From an uncultured Thiotrichaceae bacterium (lineage in GTDB: Bacteria; Pseudomonadota; Gammaproteobacteria; Thiotrichales; Thiotrichaceae): a stretch of DNA of 64,000 nt. The notes under the pieces are model-generated. The model was not told where the DNA came from. It worked only from the letters and a program-made list of their open reading frames with translations, and made no database searches. Positions within the stretch are counted from its first letter, which is position 1; every line of letters starts with the position of its first letter. Both the position numbers and the translations under genes were made by a program. Positions 19,474 through 29,216 of this stretch are shown piece after piece. The stretch spans positions 1-64,000 of the forward strand of contig CACVAY010000141.1 of the NCBI GenBank assembly GCA_902727985.1, written 5' to 3'.

Positions 19474-21974
19474 TAGAGAACCCCAAAGTGACAAAAAAAC
19501 AAAACTTCGAGATGTGTCTCTCAGAACAACTTGAACCACTACCTACTTCCCCCCAAGCGCTAGGAAAAAGTTTTGAACGTTATTTAACGTACCACCTTGG
19601 CCGCTTCAACGGCTGTAATTCTATTTACGTCTATGAAGCACTTTGCCTATCCTTACGCGACCGTCTCGTTGTTGATTGGCGTAAAACCTGGCAAAAATAT
19701 CAAACACCTGGTGTTCGCCATGCCTATTATATGTCTCTCGAGTTCCTCATGGGACGGGCCCTAGGAAACCATCTGCTGAACATGGATATTCGTGGGAATA
19801 CAGGCAAAGCCTTAGAAACCTTTTGTCTAAATTTAGAAGCCATTGAAGAAGTCGAACAAGATGCTGGTCTTGGAAATGGAGGCCTCGGACGTCTAGCCGC
19901 CTGTTTCCTTGATAGCTGTGCAACTCTAAACCTTCCCGTACTTGGCTATGGTTTACGCTATGAATACGGCATGTTCCGACAGTTAATCGCCAATGGTCAG
20001 CAGCAGGAAGAACCAGATCATTGGCTTCGTGATGGTAACCCATGGGAACTGGAGCGCCCTGAGTTCAAACAACGCATTAAATTTGGTGGGCATACTGAGT
20101 ATTACCACGATGAAACTCATGCACTGCGCGCACGTTGGGTAAACACACAGGATGTTTTAGCCATCCCCTACGACGTGCCTATTTCAGGCTATAAGAACGA
20201 AACGGTGAATACCCTGCGGCTATGGAAATCCAGTGCGACGGATGAATTCAACTTACAAGAATTTAACGAAGGCAGTTATACCGAATCCGTTGCTGAAAAA
20301 AATGATGCCGAACACATCACCATGGTGCTCTACCCTAATGATGAAAGCGAAAATGGCAAAGCTTTACGCCTAAAGCAGCAATACTTTCTAGCTTCAGCAT
20401 CCCTACAAGATGTTTTCCGCCGTTGGGAATCAACTGAAGGTAATAACTACGAAAACTTCGTTGCTCAAAATGTCTTTCAAATGAATGACACACATCCAAC
20501 CATCGCGGTTGCTGAGATGATGCGCATTTTGCTTGATGAGAAAAAGATGGGCTGGGATGAGGCTTGGGACATAACCACGCAGATCATGGCCTATACCAAT
20601 CATACGCTTTTGCCAGAAGCACTAGAGCGATGGTCTGTCCCCTTATTTGAATTTCTCTTACCGCGTTTGCTGGATATTATTTATGAAATCAATGCCCGAT
20701 TTATGCGTTTGGTTCAACAAAAATGGCCGGGAGATCAAAAACGCCATCAGCGCATGTCTATTATTGAAGAAGGTGATTATAAACATGTGCGTATGGCACA
20801 TCTCGCCATAGTGGGCAGCTTCTCCGTCAACGGTGTTGCAGCACTGCATTCAGAACTACTCTGTGATGGCCTATTTGCTGATTTCTACGAACTATGGCCA
20901 GAAAAATTCAATAATAAAACCAATGGTGTGACACCGAGACGCTGGATCGCTCATGCTAATCCGGCAATGACTGAATTGCTAAGTAAGACTATCGGTTGTG
21001 AATGGATCAAAGACCTCTCACAACTTCAACGGCTAAAAGCCTATGCTGATCCTACTGAAACAGAATTCCAGCAAGCATTTCGAAAAGTAAAACAAGATAA
21101 CAAACAACATCTTGCGGCTTTAGTTAAAAAGGAATGTGGCGTTAAGTTCAATACTAATTCCCTGTTTGATATTCAAGTAAAACGTATTCATGAATACAAA
21201 CGCCAGTTACTCAATGTCCTACATGTCATTCACTTGTACCGACAAATCAAACAAGGTAATACCGAGAACTGGGTTAATCGTTGTGTCTTGATTGGCGGCA
21301 AAGCAGCCCCCGGTTATATGATGGCAAAATCGATTATCAAACTTATCAACAATGTTGCTGAAGTGATTAACAATGACCCTGATATTGGTGACAAGCTAAA
21401 ACTCGTCTTCTTCCCGAACTATGGTGTATCTGCCATGGAAATCATTGCACCAGCAGCCGATCTTTCTGAGCAGATATCAACAGCGGGAAAAGAAGCATCT
21501 GGTACGGGTAATATGAAGTTCATGATGAACGGCGCATTGACTATCGGTACCTACGATGGCGCTAATATTGAAATTCTTGAGGAAGTCGGTGAAGAGAATT
21601 TCTTCTTATTCGGCTTGAAGGCAAGCAATGTAAAAAGCCTAAGCTCAAGCTACAACCCCGGCATGATTGTTGAAGCTGATGAAGATTTAAGAGCCGTCAT
21701 GGACTTACTTGAATGCGGCCACTTCAATGCCTACGAGCCTGGAATCTTCGATTCTATTATCGCAAGCCTATACAACTCACATGATGCCTGGATGACACTC
21801 GCTGACTTTCGTAGTTTCATTGATACCCAAAAACAGGTTTCAGAAGCATGGCGTGATCAGGAGCGTTGGATTCGTATGAGCATTATGAATACCGCATGCA
21901 GTGGCTTCTTTTCAACCGATAGAACCATGCAAGATTACAATCGTGATATCTGGCAACTGGAACCTCTCGCCTAG
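19470..21974 (+). CDS. glgP: glycogen/starch phosphorylase
   Basis: 834 aa GT35; YYMSLEFLMGRALGNHL, QLNDTHP-like QMNDTHPTIAVAE, EASGTGNMKFMMNGALTIGTYDGAN PLP region. Confidence 0.96.
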   Translation: MIENPKVTKKQNFEMCLSEQLEPLPTSPQALGKSFERYLTYHLGRFNGCNSIYVYEALCLSLRDRLVVDWRKTWQKYQTPGVRHAYYMSLEFLMGRALGNHLLNMDIRGNTGKALETFCLNLEAIEEVEQDAGLGNGGLGRLAACFLDSCATLNLPVLGYGLRYEYGMFRQLIANGQQQEEPDHWLRDGNPWELERPEFKQRIKFGGHTEYYHDETHALRARWVNTQDVLAIPYDVPISGYKNETVNTLRLWKSSATDEFNLQEFNEGSYTESVAEKNDAEHITMVLYPNDESENGKALRLKQQYFLASASLQDVFRRWESTEGNNYENFVAQNVFQMNDTHPTIAVAEMMRILLDEKKMGWDEAWDITTQIMAYTNHTLLPEALERWSVPLFEFLLPRLLDIIYEINARFMRLVQQKWPGDQKRHQRMSIIEEGDYKHVRMAHLAIVGSFSVNGVAALHSELLCDGLFADFYELWPEKFNNKTNGVTPRRWIAHANPAMTELLSKTIGCEWIKDLSQLQRLKAYADPTETEFQQAFRKVKQDNKQHLAALVKKECGVKFNTNSLFDIQVKRIHEYKRQLLNVLHVIHLYRQIKQGNTENWVNRCVLIGGKAAPGYMMAKSIIKLINNVAEVINNDPDIGDKLKLVFFPNYGVSAMEIIAPAADLSEQISTAGKEASGTGNMKFMMNGALTIGTYDGANIEILEEVGEENFFLFGLKASNVKSLSSSYNPGMIVEADEDLRAVMDLLECGHFNAYEPGIFDSIIASLYNSHDAWMTLADFRSFIDTQKQVSEAWRDQERWIRMSIMNTACSGFFSTDRTMQDYNRDIWQLEPLA

Positions 21975-21995
21975 TTACAGCTGTGCAACCTCCCG

Positions 21996-22026
21996 TATAA
22001 GCCTCTGATGCACTCAGAGGCTTATA
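21996..22026 (+). terminator. terminator-like hairpin after glgP
   Basis: Perfect 13-bp stem TATAAGCCTCTGA/TCAGAGGCTTATA, 5-nt loop; no clear U-tract. Confidence 0.5.
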
Positions 22027-22442
22027 ATCCCTCAATCATCGCTAGACTCCCGCTTTATCATATCAATACTGAAATGGTGACAATTATCGTGTCATTGCTC
22101 AGTGGTGGCAAGGTGGTACTTAAATTCCTCTCTACCAGCAGAAGAGCCTCTTTATTTAAAAAACAATACCTTGCTCACCTGTAAGATCTTTTTTATTTCT
22201 CGAAGAGCAATCACTCATTCATTTTTTATCAAAAAAACCATTGAGTATATTGTATACAACTCTATAAACATTATAATAAACCTTATACCACAACAATTCG
22301 GGCTTATATGTACTGATCTCCCAAGTCATTGCATTTTTCTATCTGTCCCCTATTTCTTTGGCTTTCTAAAAACAACACGACATATACTAGAAGGTTTTAC
22401 CTTCATTATTAGACAGTTAATCTTTCTATATTGGAACACCAA

Positions 22443-23498
22443 ATGATACGATTTCTTGGCTTTATTCTATTCTTTTTAGCAGTACATACATTTGCAGATG
22501 AATCAACTTGCCACACCCAACAATGCATTCAAGACAAACTGCAAGCACAAGAAGATCCTCTTGCCAGAGGCATGCGGGCATACTCAGGTAAAGATGAAAC
22601 CAAAGACTATACAAAAGCCCTTCAGCTTTTCTTGCAAGCAGCCGCAGCAGGTAAAACCCACGCTTATGAACGACTAGCAGGAATGTATGCAAAGGGACAA
22701 GGAACTCAGCAGGACTTTACTGAAAGCGCCAAATGGCATCGAAAGGCTGCAAACAATGGTAAACATAATTCGCAATTTGCCCTTGGCAATTTTTACCTGA
22801 TAGGTAAAGGGGTTGAAAGAGACGAAAAGCAAGCTTTTACATGGTTTGAAAAAGCCGCAAAAGGCAAGAATAAAAGAGCCTATCTAGTTCTGGGTTTAAT
22901 GTATGAAAAAGGCAAAGGTACAGAGAAAAACCCCAGAAAAGCCTTCAACTGGTTCAAAAAATCAGCACAGGTAGGTAATGCATCAGGACAGTATTATACG
23001 GGTCTTGCTTACACAAAAAGCAAAGGAACAACACAGGATATTGATAAAGGCATCTATTGGCTAAAAAAATCACAGAAGAATGGTTATAAAAAAGCGGATC
23101 ACCTATTATCCATCGCTCGGAAAATGCAAAAACTGGAAGTATCAAAAGCGTCAACAAAAAAAGAGCAAGAACAACAAGCTACTAATAAAAAAGTTACAAA
23201 AATAGTTGAAGCTAAGACCGAGGTAAAAACGGTTAAGAAGGAAATACCTAAAACACCGACTCTCCAAAAAGTTTCTCAACAATCAGAAACCAAGAAAACA
23301 TCTCAGCAATACCCTAGAAGGGCTAAAGTTTTTGCACCTTCATCAAATGTGAGAAGAACACCGGGAAGACGAATTATTTGCTCAATCGATACAGTCAGAA
23401 CAATCAATATTGGTCGTTCTGAGAATGGCTGGTACGCAACTGATGCATGTGGAAAAAGAGGCTATATACACAAAAGCCAAATCAGAATATTGCGTTAG
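22443..23498 (+). CDS. secreted Sel1-repeat (SLR) protein with C-terminal SH3-like domain
   Basis: Signal peptide, tandem Sel1 motifs (GMYAKGQGTQQDF..A..WHRKAA), Lys/Thr-rich linker, C-terminal FAPSSNVRRTPG... SH3-like segment. Confidence 0.8.
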   Translation: MIRFLGFILFFLAVHTFADESTCHTQQCIQDKLQAQEDPLARGMRAYSGKDETKDYTKALQLFLQAAAAGKTHAYERLAGMYAKGQGTQQDFTESAKWHRKAANNGKHNSQFALGNFYLIGKGVERDEKQAFTWFEKAAKGKNKRAYLVLGLMYEKGKGTEKNPRKAFNWFKKSAQVGNASGQYYTGLAYTKSKGTTQDIDKGIYWLKKSQKNGYKKADHLLSIARKMQKLEVSKASTKKEQEQQATNKKVTKIVEAKTEVKTVKKEIPKTPTLQKVSQQSETKKTSQQYPRRAKVFAPSSNVRRTPGRRIICSIDTVRTINIGRSENGWYATDACGKRGYIHKSQIRILR

Positions 23499-23507
23499 AG
23501 ATCCAAA

Positions 23508-23787
23508 CTAGCAATTGTGAGCCTGGGCTTTAGGTATTTCGTTAAAAGAGTGAGTCATTTCTATAAGCTTATCCACTGCAAGGTATTCCTCGAGCATGTT
23601 GGCTAAACGTTCCAATTGCTGTTCGCGTTGTTTGTTGATATCTACCGAAACAGACGTGGATAAACCCGCCCATTTAAACATCTCACGCAATACATCAGGT
23701 GTGTCGAATAGGCCATGTAGATATGCCTGCGACCAAAATACTTTTTCCGGCATCTGAGCTTGTGCCTTGTACCATCAATGCCGTCAT
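23508..23787 (-). pseudogene. cobQ: cobyric acid synthase remnant with large internal deletion
   Basis: N-terminus MTALMVQGTSSDAGKSILVAG and C-terminus AYLHGLFDTPDVLREMFKWAGL... lie back to back in different frames; junction near 23720-23734. Confidence 0.82.
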
Positions 23788-23936
23788 AACATTTAATTTC
23801 GATTTAGATGACGTTGATATACCCGAATGAGTACATAAATGGGGAAAGGTGTAACGATCTTTGCGTATGAAACACAAAAGTCTGAACTCCTGTGCTTCAT
23901 ATCATCTTATCTATAATTTATTGAAAAACCGCTAAA

Positions 23937-24503
23937 TCAAGAATGACTTGAGTGACCTGTAAGTTTGCGTGTTTGGCCTACCGCTACGTGTAACAACGCT
24001 GCGGCACCAACATATAACAAGGTAGTTTGCATATACATCGGCATATACTGGTCAACATGAGAAACATACTCAAGCATACTCATTTCGCCAAAACGTCCTG
24101 AGAATGCGTAGAAACCCGCATTTGAAATCAAGAAACACGCTGCTGTACCGATGATTGCTGCGCCCGCAAGGTTCAATAAGCCTCTCGCATCTTCACGATA
24201 ATTCGTCGATAGCCAACGTCCAGCAAACCACATAGAGAAATAGGCTGGTACTAACATGGCATAAGATGGAGTGAAACAATAATTATCACCACCTTGCACC
24301 TTGATTACCACAAGATCGACCGCCAGTGCAGCTAAAAAGAACACAGGAAATGCGATATATTTACGCAGATAAAATCCCGCAATAAAGAACACTGCCCATG
24401 ACATATCCTGAATATGGTTAACCAAACCACCACGCGTTAAAATCATCGCCAGTAGTAAAAAACCACCGATAAGCAACTGTTGATTGCGGGTTAATGTAGA
24501 CAT
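23937..24503 (-). CDS. BtuM-like solitary cobalamin ECF S-component-type membrane protein
   Basis: ~188 aa hydrophobic protein behind riboswitch-linked btuB; Cys in GGDNYCFTPSYAMLVPAY resembles the BtuM loop; assignment from memory. Confidence 0.6.
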   Translation of the reverse strand: MSTLTRNQQLLIGGFLLLAMILTRGGLVNHIQDMSWAVFFIAGFYLRKYIAFPVFFLAALAVDLVVIKVQGGDNYCFTPSYAMLVPAYFSMWFAGRWLSTNYREDARGLLNLAGAAIIGTAACFLISNAGFYAFSGRFGEMSMLEYVSHVDQYMPMYMQTTLLYVGAAALLHVAVGQTRKLTGHSSHS

Positions 24504-24635
24504 AAAAACTCCGATGTTTCCCTCACGGGAATAAAAACAATGTTTCAAGAAACCTGACAAGCCACATCACCTTAGCTCCTTGAAAGAAAAATATAGGCGG
24601 CTAGTATAACGAAACTCGTTACTGATAACAGCAGA

Positions 24636-26462
24636 TCAATGGTAACTAAAAGTCACATAAGCAGCGCGACCTGCCATGTTATAACCAGATGCTAACTCAT
24701 AATCTTCATCTGTAGCATTCTCAAGGCGCAAACCAAGACTCATGTTTTTATTTAGCTTCTGCTTTGCGGATAGGTTTAGCAAAGTATAATCATCAAGCTT
24801 CACACCTCCAAAATCATCACGTGAACTAGCATGCACGACATCCATGCCCAAGTGAGACTTATTCGTCATGTCATAGCCCAGCGTGAAATTCAGTTTGGTA
24901 TTAGGTCGACGCAATAACCGATCCCCCGTTTCCTCATTTTCGGTATCTTGGGCAGTAGCATTCACCCCCCAATTCCATTTTTCCGCAAAACCTGAATAAT
25001 CAAGCTCAAAACCTTTCAAACTAGCTTCATTTATATTGTTTTGTTGTAACGAAGGCCCGGTAAAGCTAATGAGATTCTCAACTTCCGTCTTATAAAGGCT
25101 CAGTTGCAGACTTTGATTACTTGAGAAGCGTGATTTTAAGCCGATCTCCCACGTTTTTGAGGTCTCTGGTTTTAGATCCGGGTTACCCGTATATAAGAAG
25201 TTTCCACCCCCAACATCAAACCCAGGTGAAAATAACTCATTGGTAGATGGCGCTTTGAACGCGGTACCGTAACTCACAAAAGCATTGGTTTTCGGTGAAA
25301 AATCGAAGCCTGCGGCAAGTTGCCCCGTCGTTTTATTGCCTGCAAGATTATGATCGTCGTAACGAAGCGATACATCATAATTCATTGTATTGCGGCGATA
25401 GTTCATATTGCCAAATAGGGCTTTATTACTAATATCACGATCATAATCAGGCGTTTTCGCATCTTCTTTGCGATAATTCGCGCCAAAGATAGCGGCTGTA
25501 TTATCAGAAACCTCGACATCATGTTGCCAATCGAACTCCTGACGTTTCGTAACAAATTCGTCAAAAGTGCTTTTGAGATCATTCTTAGTGTTAGAAAACT
25601 GCATTTTCTGTGACCATTTATCCGACATGTCAGAAACCACATAGACAGATTGCGTATTTATTTTTGTATCCTGTTCCCCAAGATCTGGACCGAAAGCAGA
25701 TCCTGAATCAAAGTGTGAATCATTACTACTATGTAAAATATCTGCACCAATTTTCAAAGAAGCACTATAGGCGTGAGACAAAGCCAAAGTCAGGCTACGC
25801 CTCTTATAGCCATCATCATCTTGGTTAACTAATCCGCCGCCCGCTAATGATTGCGAAGAAAAGCCATCTGAATTTTCAGCAGAAGCATTCACCGAGAATG
25901 TCGTTTGATCACCCACTGACATTCCCACAGTACCTTTCTTAGTACCATACTTACCCAGTGTTACTGAAGCGTAGGGCGTCCCGTTACGGCGAGTGAATAC
26001 TTGAATCACGCCACCCATTGCATCAGAACCATAGAGCGCCGCTCGTGGGCCACGCACAATTTCTATACGTTCAATTTGCTCAACAGGGACGTTACTCCAA
26101 TCAAATGCACCTGTTGTCGATGAAGAGACTCGAACACCATCAATTAAGACCAAAGCGTGATCTGATTCTGAGCCTCGTAAAAAAACACTGGTTTGGTTAC
26201 CTGCATTCCCCGTTCTCGAAAGGTTTACACCGGGCTGTAATCGCAACACATCGATAATATCAATAGCTTGAATTGCCTCAATATCATCACGCGTAATCAT
26301 TGAGACTGACGCCAACGTATCATCTACAGAACGTGCAGTTCGGTCAGCCGTGACCACAACCTCACCAAGATCGGTAACAATTTCTTCAGCTAAAATAACA
26401 GGGGAAACCAATAAGACAGGAAGTGATAAGCCTACCACTAATGGAAAACGAGAAAACTTCAT
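24636..26462 (-). CDS. btuB: vitamin B12 TonB-dependent receptor
   Basis: TonB box-like EVVVTADRT, plug motif RIEIVRGPRAALYGSDAMGGVI, C-terminal aromatic VTFSYH; preceded by cobalamin riboswitch. Confidence 0.92.
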   Translation of the reverse strand: MKFSRFPLVVGLSLPVLLVSPVILAEEIVTDLGEVVVTADRTARSVDDTLASVSMITRDDIEAIQAIDIIDVLRLQPGVNLSRTGNAGNQTSVFLRGSESDHALVLIDGVRVSSSTTGAFDWSNVPVEQIERIEIVRGPRAALYGSDAMGGVIQVFTRRNGTPYASVTLGKYGTKKGTVGMSVGDQTTFSVNASAENSDGFSSQSLAGGGLVNQDDDGYKRRSLTLALSHAYSASLKIGADILHSSNDSHFDSGSAFGPDLGEQDTKINTQSVYVVSDMSDKWSQKMQFSNTKNDLKSTFDEFVTKRQEFDWQHDVEVSDNTAAIFGANYRKEDAKTPDYDRDISNKALFGNMNYRRNTMNYDVSLRYDDHNLAGNKTTGQLAAGFDFSPKTNAFVSYGTAFKAPSTNELFSPGFDVGGGNFLYTGNPDLKPETSKTWEIGLKSRFSSNQSLQLSLYKTEVENLISFTGPSLQQNNINEASLKGFELDYSGFAEKWNWGVNATAQDTENEETGDRLLRRPNTKLNFTLGYDMTNKSHLGMDVVHASSRDDFGGVKLDDYTLLNLSAKQKLNKNMSLGLRLENATDEDYELASGYNMAGRAAYVTFSYH

Positions 26463-26535
26463 TGCAAATACTCCAAAAACCACGCCCACCGCGTAGCTGA
26501 ATTAGTCGATCCTTTTAAATAAAAGCATCTTGAAC

Positions 26536-26720
26536 GTTTCAGGCAGGTCTCCGGGCTTGTGAATGATCTAGAAAACTAACCGGCCTTCCCAAACATGATG
26601 TTCAGTGGACAATGGATAGCGCTATTCACCTACCGTTGCGGGGGCAGCATCGGACTAGAGATAATACGAAGTAATATCTCGAACCGACTTCCCTATTCAT
26701 ACCTTGCGGTAACCTGAAAC
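26536..26720 (-). ncRNA. cobalamin riboswitch upstream of btuB
   Basis: Minus strand contains GGTATGAATAGGGAAG, GATGCTGCCCCCGCAACGGTA (B12 box type) and CCCGGAGACCTGCC; closing stem GTTTCAGG/CCTGAAAC at the ends. Confidence 0.94.
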
Positions 26721-26910
26721 AGGAAAGCGCGGGATAATAGAAATTAATCTACGGGAAAGCAAGCTCTCAACACATTTTGCGTACTAAAAGATCCGGCTTT
26801 ACAGCCGATACAACGAACTGTTCCTATTTGAGCAGGGTGTAGATGATAGACTTTAGCTATGATAGGGTCGCCCCGTAAGCCCAAACTCATGATAATATAG
26901 ATACTTAATA

Positions 26911-27168
26911 ATGACTGATAAACAACCCAATAACCCCTTACATGGCATTACTCTTGAACATGCAGTAAATGAACTGGTTGAACATTATGGCTGGGATAGC
27001 CTAGCAGAAAAAATCCGGCTGAACTGCTTTAAGAAAGACCCATCCGTAAAATCAAGTTTAAAGTTTTTACGCAAAACGCCATGGGCACGAGATAAAGTGG
27101 AAAAATTATATATTTCAACCTTCAGTAAGGTCAGCACGAGTCCGAACCCTTGGGGTAAGGCCAAATAG
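26911..27168 (+). CDS. VF530/DUF2132 family DNA-binding protein
   Basis: 85 aa; [34 protein letters not shown]...[12 protein letters not shown]. Confidence 0.88.
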   Translation: MTDKQPNNPLHGITLEHAVNELVEHYGWDSLAEKIRLNCFKKDPSVKSSLKFLRKTPWARDKVEKLYISTFSKVSTSPNPWGKAK

Positions 27169-27191
27169 GCACAAAACCCAATGTATCAGAC

Positions 27192-27527
27192 CTATATATC
27201 AATCTGATACTTCGCACAGATCTGCTGTAATGAGTACTTTGTTTGTTGTATTAGATACATTTTAAAGGCGCTCGTTTCGATCAGCGTCTTATCCTGCTTC
27301 CTGATATTATCCAGGCTATCATTAAAACCCCGGGTCGAAAATATAAGCGCTGAGGCCTGCATTTTATGTGCGATATCAGCCGCTTCCTCCCATTGTTGCT
27401 GCTCTAATGCCTTAAGCAATTCTGCCAAGTTGTTTCTGAATAGAGGAATAGAGCTTTCAAGAAACCGACTTAAACCATCTGTACCAAGCGACTGCTCCAA
27501 TTCTTCAATGGCAGACATGTTAGTCAT
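27192..27527 (-). CDS. stand-alone Hpt (histidine phosphotransfer) domain protein
   Basis: 111 aa helical protein with DIAHKMQASALIF phosphoacceptor-type motif; overlaps the adjacent response regulator. Confidence 0.75.
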   Translation of the reverse strand: MTNMSAIEELEQSLGTDGLSRFLESSIPLFRNNLAELLKALEQQQWEEAADIAHKMQASALIFSTRGFNDSLDNIRKQDKTLIETSAFKMYLIQQTKYSLQQICAKYQIDI

Positions 27528-28213
27528 GCATTAAAAAACCGATAGCCTTTGCCCCACACTGTTTTTAAATACCTCGGCTCCTTAGGGTCGTCTTCAATCT
27601 TTTTCCGTAAACGGTTAATATGCGCATCAAGGCTTCTATCCAAAGGATTATGCTCGTTACCATAAAGAGCGATAGATAAATCATCTCGTGAAAAAGAAGT
27701 ATTAGGGTTATTAATGAATAATTCCAAGAGCTTAGTCTCGGTATTGGTCAGTTTGACCTTGAGCCCATCCCTGGTAACACACTCATGTTCCGCGTTCAAA
27801 ACCCAATGCTGTCTCACATCACTAACAGAATGTCTTTTAGCATAGAAAGCGCCCAATAATTTTTTTATACGTAACTCAAGCTCCCTAACACTAAACGGCT
27901 TACTCAAGTAATCATCTGCACCAATTTCTAAACCGAGAATGCGATCACCAACACTACCTTGTGAAGACAGCATCAACACTGGCAAATCCTCATATTTAGC
28001 TTTCAAGGTTTCCACCAGCTGTAAGCCACTTTTTCCAGGTAAAACAACATCTAAAATAATGATGTCGATACGTTGCTCCTGTAGGTATTTATCAGCATCT
28101 TCGCAACGAAAAGCAGAAAATACAGTGTAATTACGGGTAGAAAAATAACTGGAAAGGAGATTGTGGATAATTTCGTCATCATCAATGACGAGAATATTGT
28201 AGCTAGCATCCAT
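27524..28213 (-). CDS. OmpR/TorR-type winged-helix response regulator
   Basis: 229 aa; ILVIDDDE, ILDVVLPGKSG, KPF receiver motifs; C-terminal SLDAHINRLRKKIEDDPKEPRYLKTVWGKGYRF. Confidence 0.93.
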   Translation of the reverse strand: MDASYNILVIDDDEIIHNLLSSYFSTRNYTVFSAFRCEDADKYLQEQRIDIIILDVVLPGKSGLQLVETLKAKYEDLPVLMLSSQGSVGDRILGLEIGADDYLSKPFSVRELELRIKKLLGAFYAKRHSVSDVRQHWVLNAEHECVTRDGLKVKLTNTETKLLELFINNPNTSFSRDDLSIALYGNEHNPLDRSLDAHINRLRKKIEDDPKEPRYLKTVWGKGYRFFNA

Positions 28214-28544
28214 ACTTTACTAAATATCTTGTTGATTATTGACATTTATGACTCTCTCGCAGTAACTAGCCATAAGCTCTTCTTAATTCTATCTATACAA
28301 GCGCTGATGCTGGATTATAACGCAAAAAAGCTTTCACCTAGCGACTTACAGACTATTTGATCAATTTACACTCATTACAAATTGTAACAATTTTTTTGTT
28401 TTTATCTGTATGAAGACCCCCTAACATGGGCTCGATTATGAATGGCACCCTAATACAAACAAGCATTTAAAAGCCTGCTATTAGCTATCACAACAATTTT
28501 ATTAAGCTAAGAATGCATTACTGGTCATCAAGGGAGATGTCTCT

Positions 28545-28922
28545 ATGAAAAAACTATCTATTTACACCGCCACATCAATCTTGTTTTTAAGCTTTTTATT
28601 CTTTTCAGAAGTCATATTTGCCAAGAATACAGTAAAAATCTACAAAGTATGCAAGGTAAAAAGTGGACAGCATGTAACTCTATACAAAGACCCCACTAAA
28701 CACTCCGCTGTTGTCGCAAAATTGCCCCACGACTGCAAATGGATTAAAAAACAGAAAGGTAAGAAGAAGTTTAGTCATTCTCGCTGGCAAAAAATCACAT
28801 GGGATAACAAATCAGGTTGGTTAAGAAACAGCTGTCTCGAGTTAGATAAAAAACACACTAAAATCGTGATGGAAAAGCCCTACTGCCTCGAAAAGGAAAC
28901 ACGCACCGAAGATTGCCAATAA
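28545..28922 (+). CDS. small basic secreted protein with SH3-like fold (hypothetical)
   Basis: Signal peptide plus SGQHVTLYKDPTKHSAVVAKL...SGWLRNSCLEL; good RBS AAGGGAG. Confidence 0.6.
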   Translation: MKKLSIYTATSILFLSFLFFSEVIFAKNTVKIYKVCKVKSGQHVTLYKDPTKHSAVVAKLPHDCKWIKKQKGKKKFSHSRWQKITWDNKSGWLRNSCLELDKKHTKIVMEKPYCLEKETRTEDCQ

Positions 28923-28952
28923 ATAGCAACGAATGAAATACTCCTCCTTAAC

Positions 28953-28998
28953 GCCTACTCAATGGCATAGGCAGCTACATCTATACCATTGAGTAGGC
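28953..28998. terminator. long hairpin after the SH3-like gene
   Basis: Perfect 13-bp inverted repeat GCCTACTCAATGG / CCATTGAGTAGGC with partially pairing interior. Confidence 0.5.
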
Positions 28999-29216
28999 AT
29001 CCTTATTAAGGATAACGCTCACACATGAGTGCCTCAATTCAATAAATTCTTACCTGGAAATCTCAATTTTCCACAGCAGCTTCACGCTCAGTGTCTATAC
29101 TTGAGCGGGTGGTGAATAATTTTGTAAAAATTCTCCTCCCCACACCCCAGTCAATCCATTATTTTTTCGGTTACTTTTGATCGAAAGATTTGTGAATTGC
29201 GCATAAAAAGAGTGTT

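Noticed and set aside
22102-22446. 114-aa ORF upstream of the Sel1 protein gene
   Set aside because: AT-rich sequence, composition typical of spurious ORFs, no RBS or motif, overlaps the start of the next gene.
26530-26911. Possible small gene between btuB and the VF530 gene
   Set aside because: Region is explained by the cobalamin riboswitch and btuB promoter.
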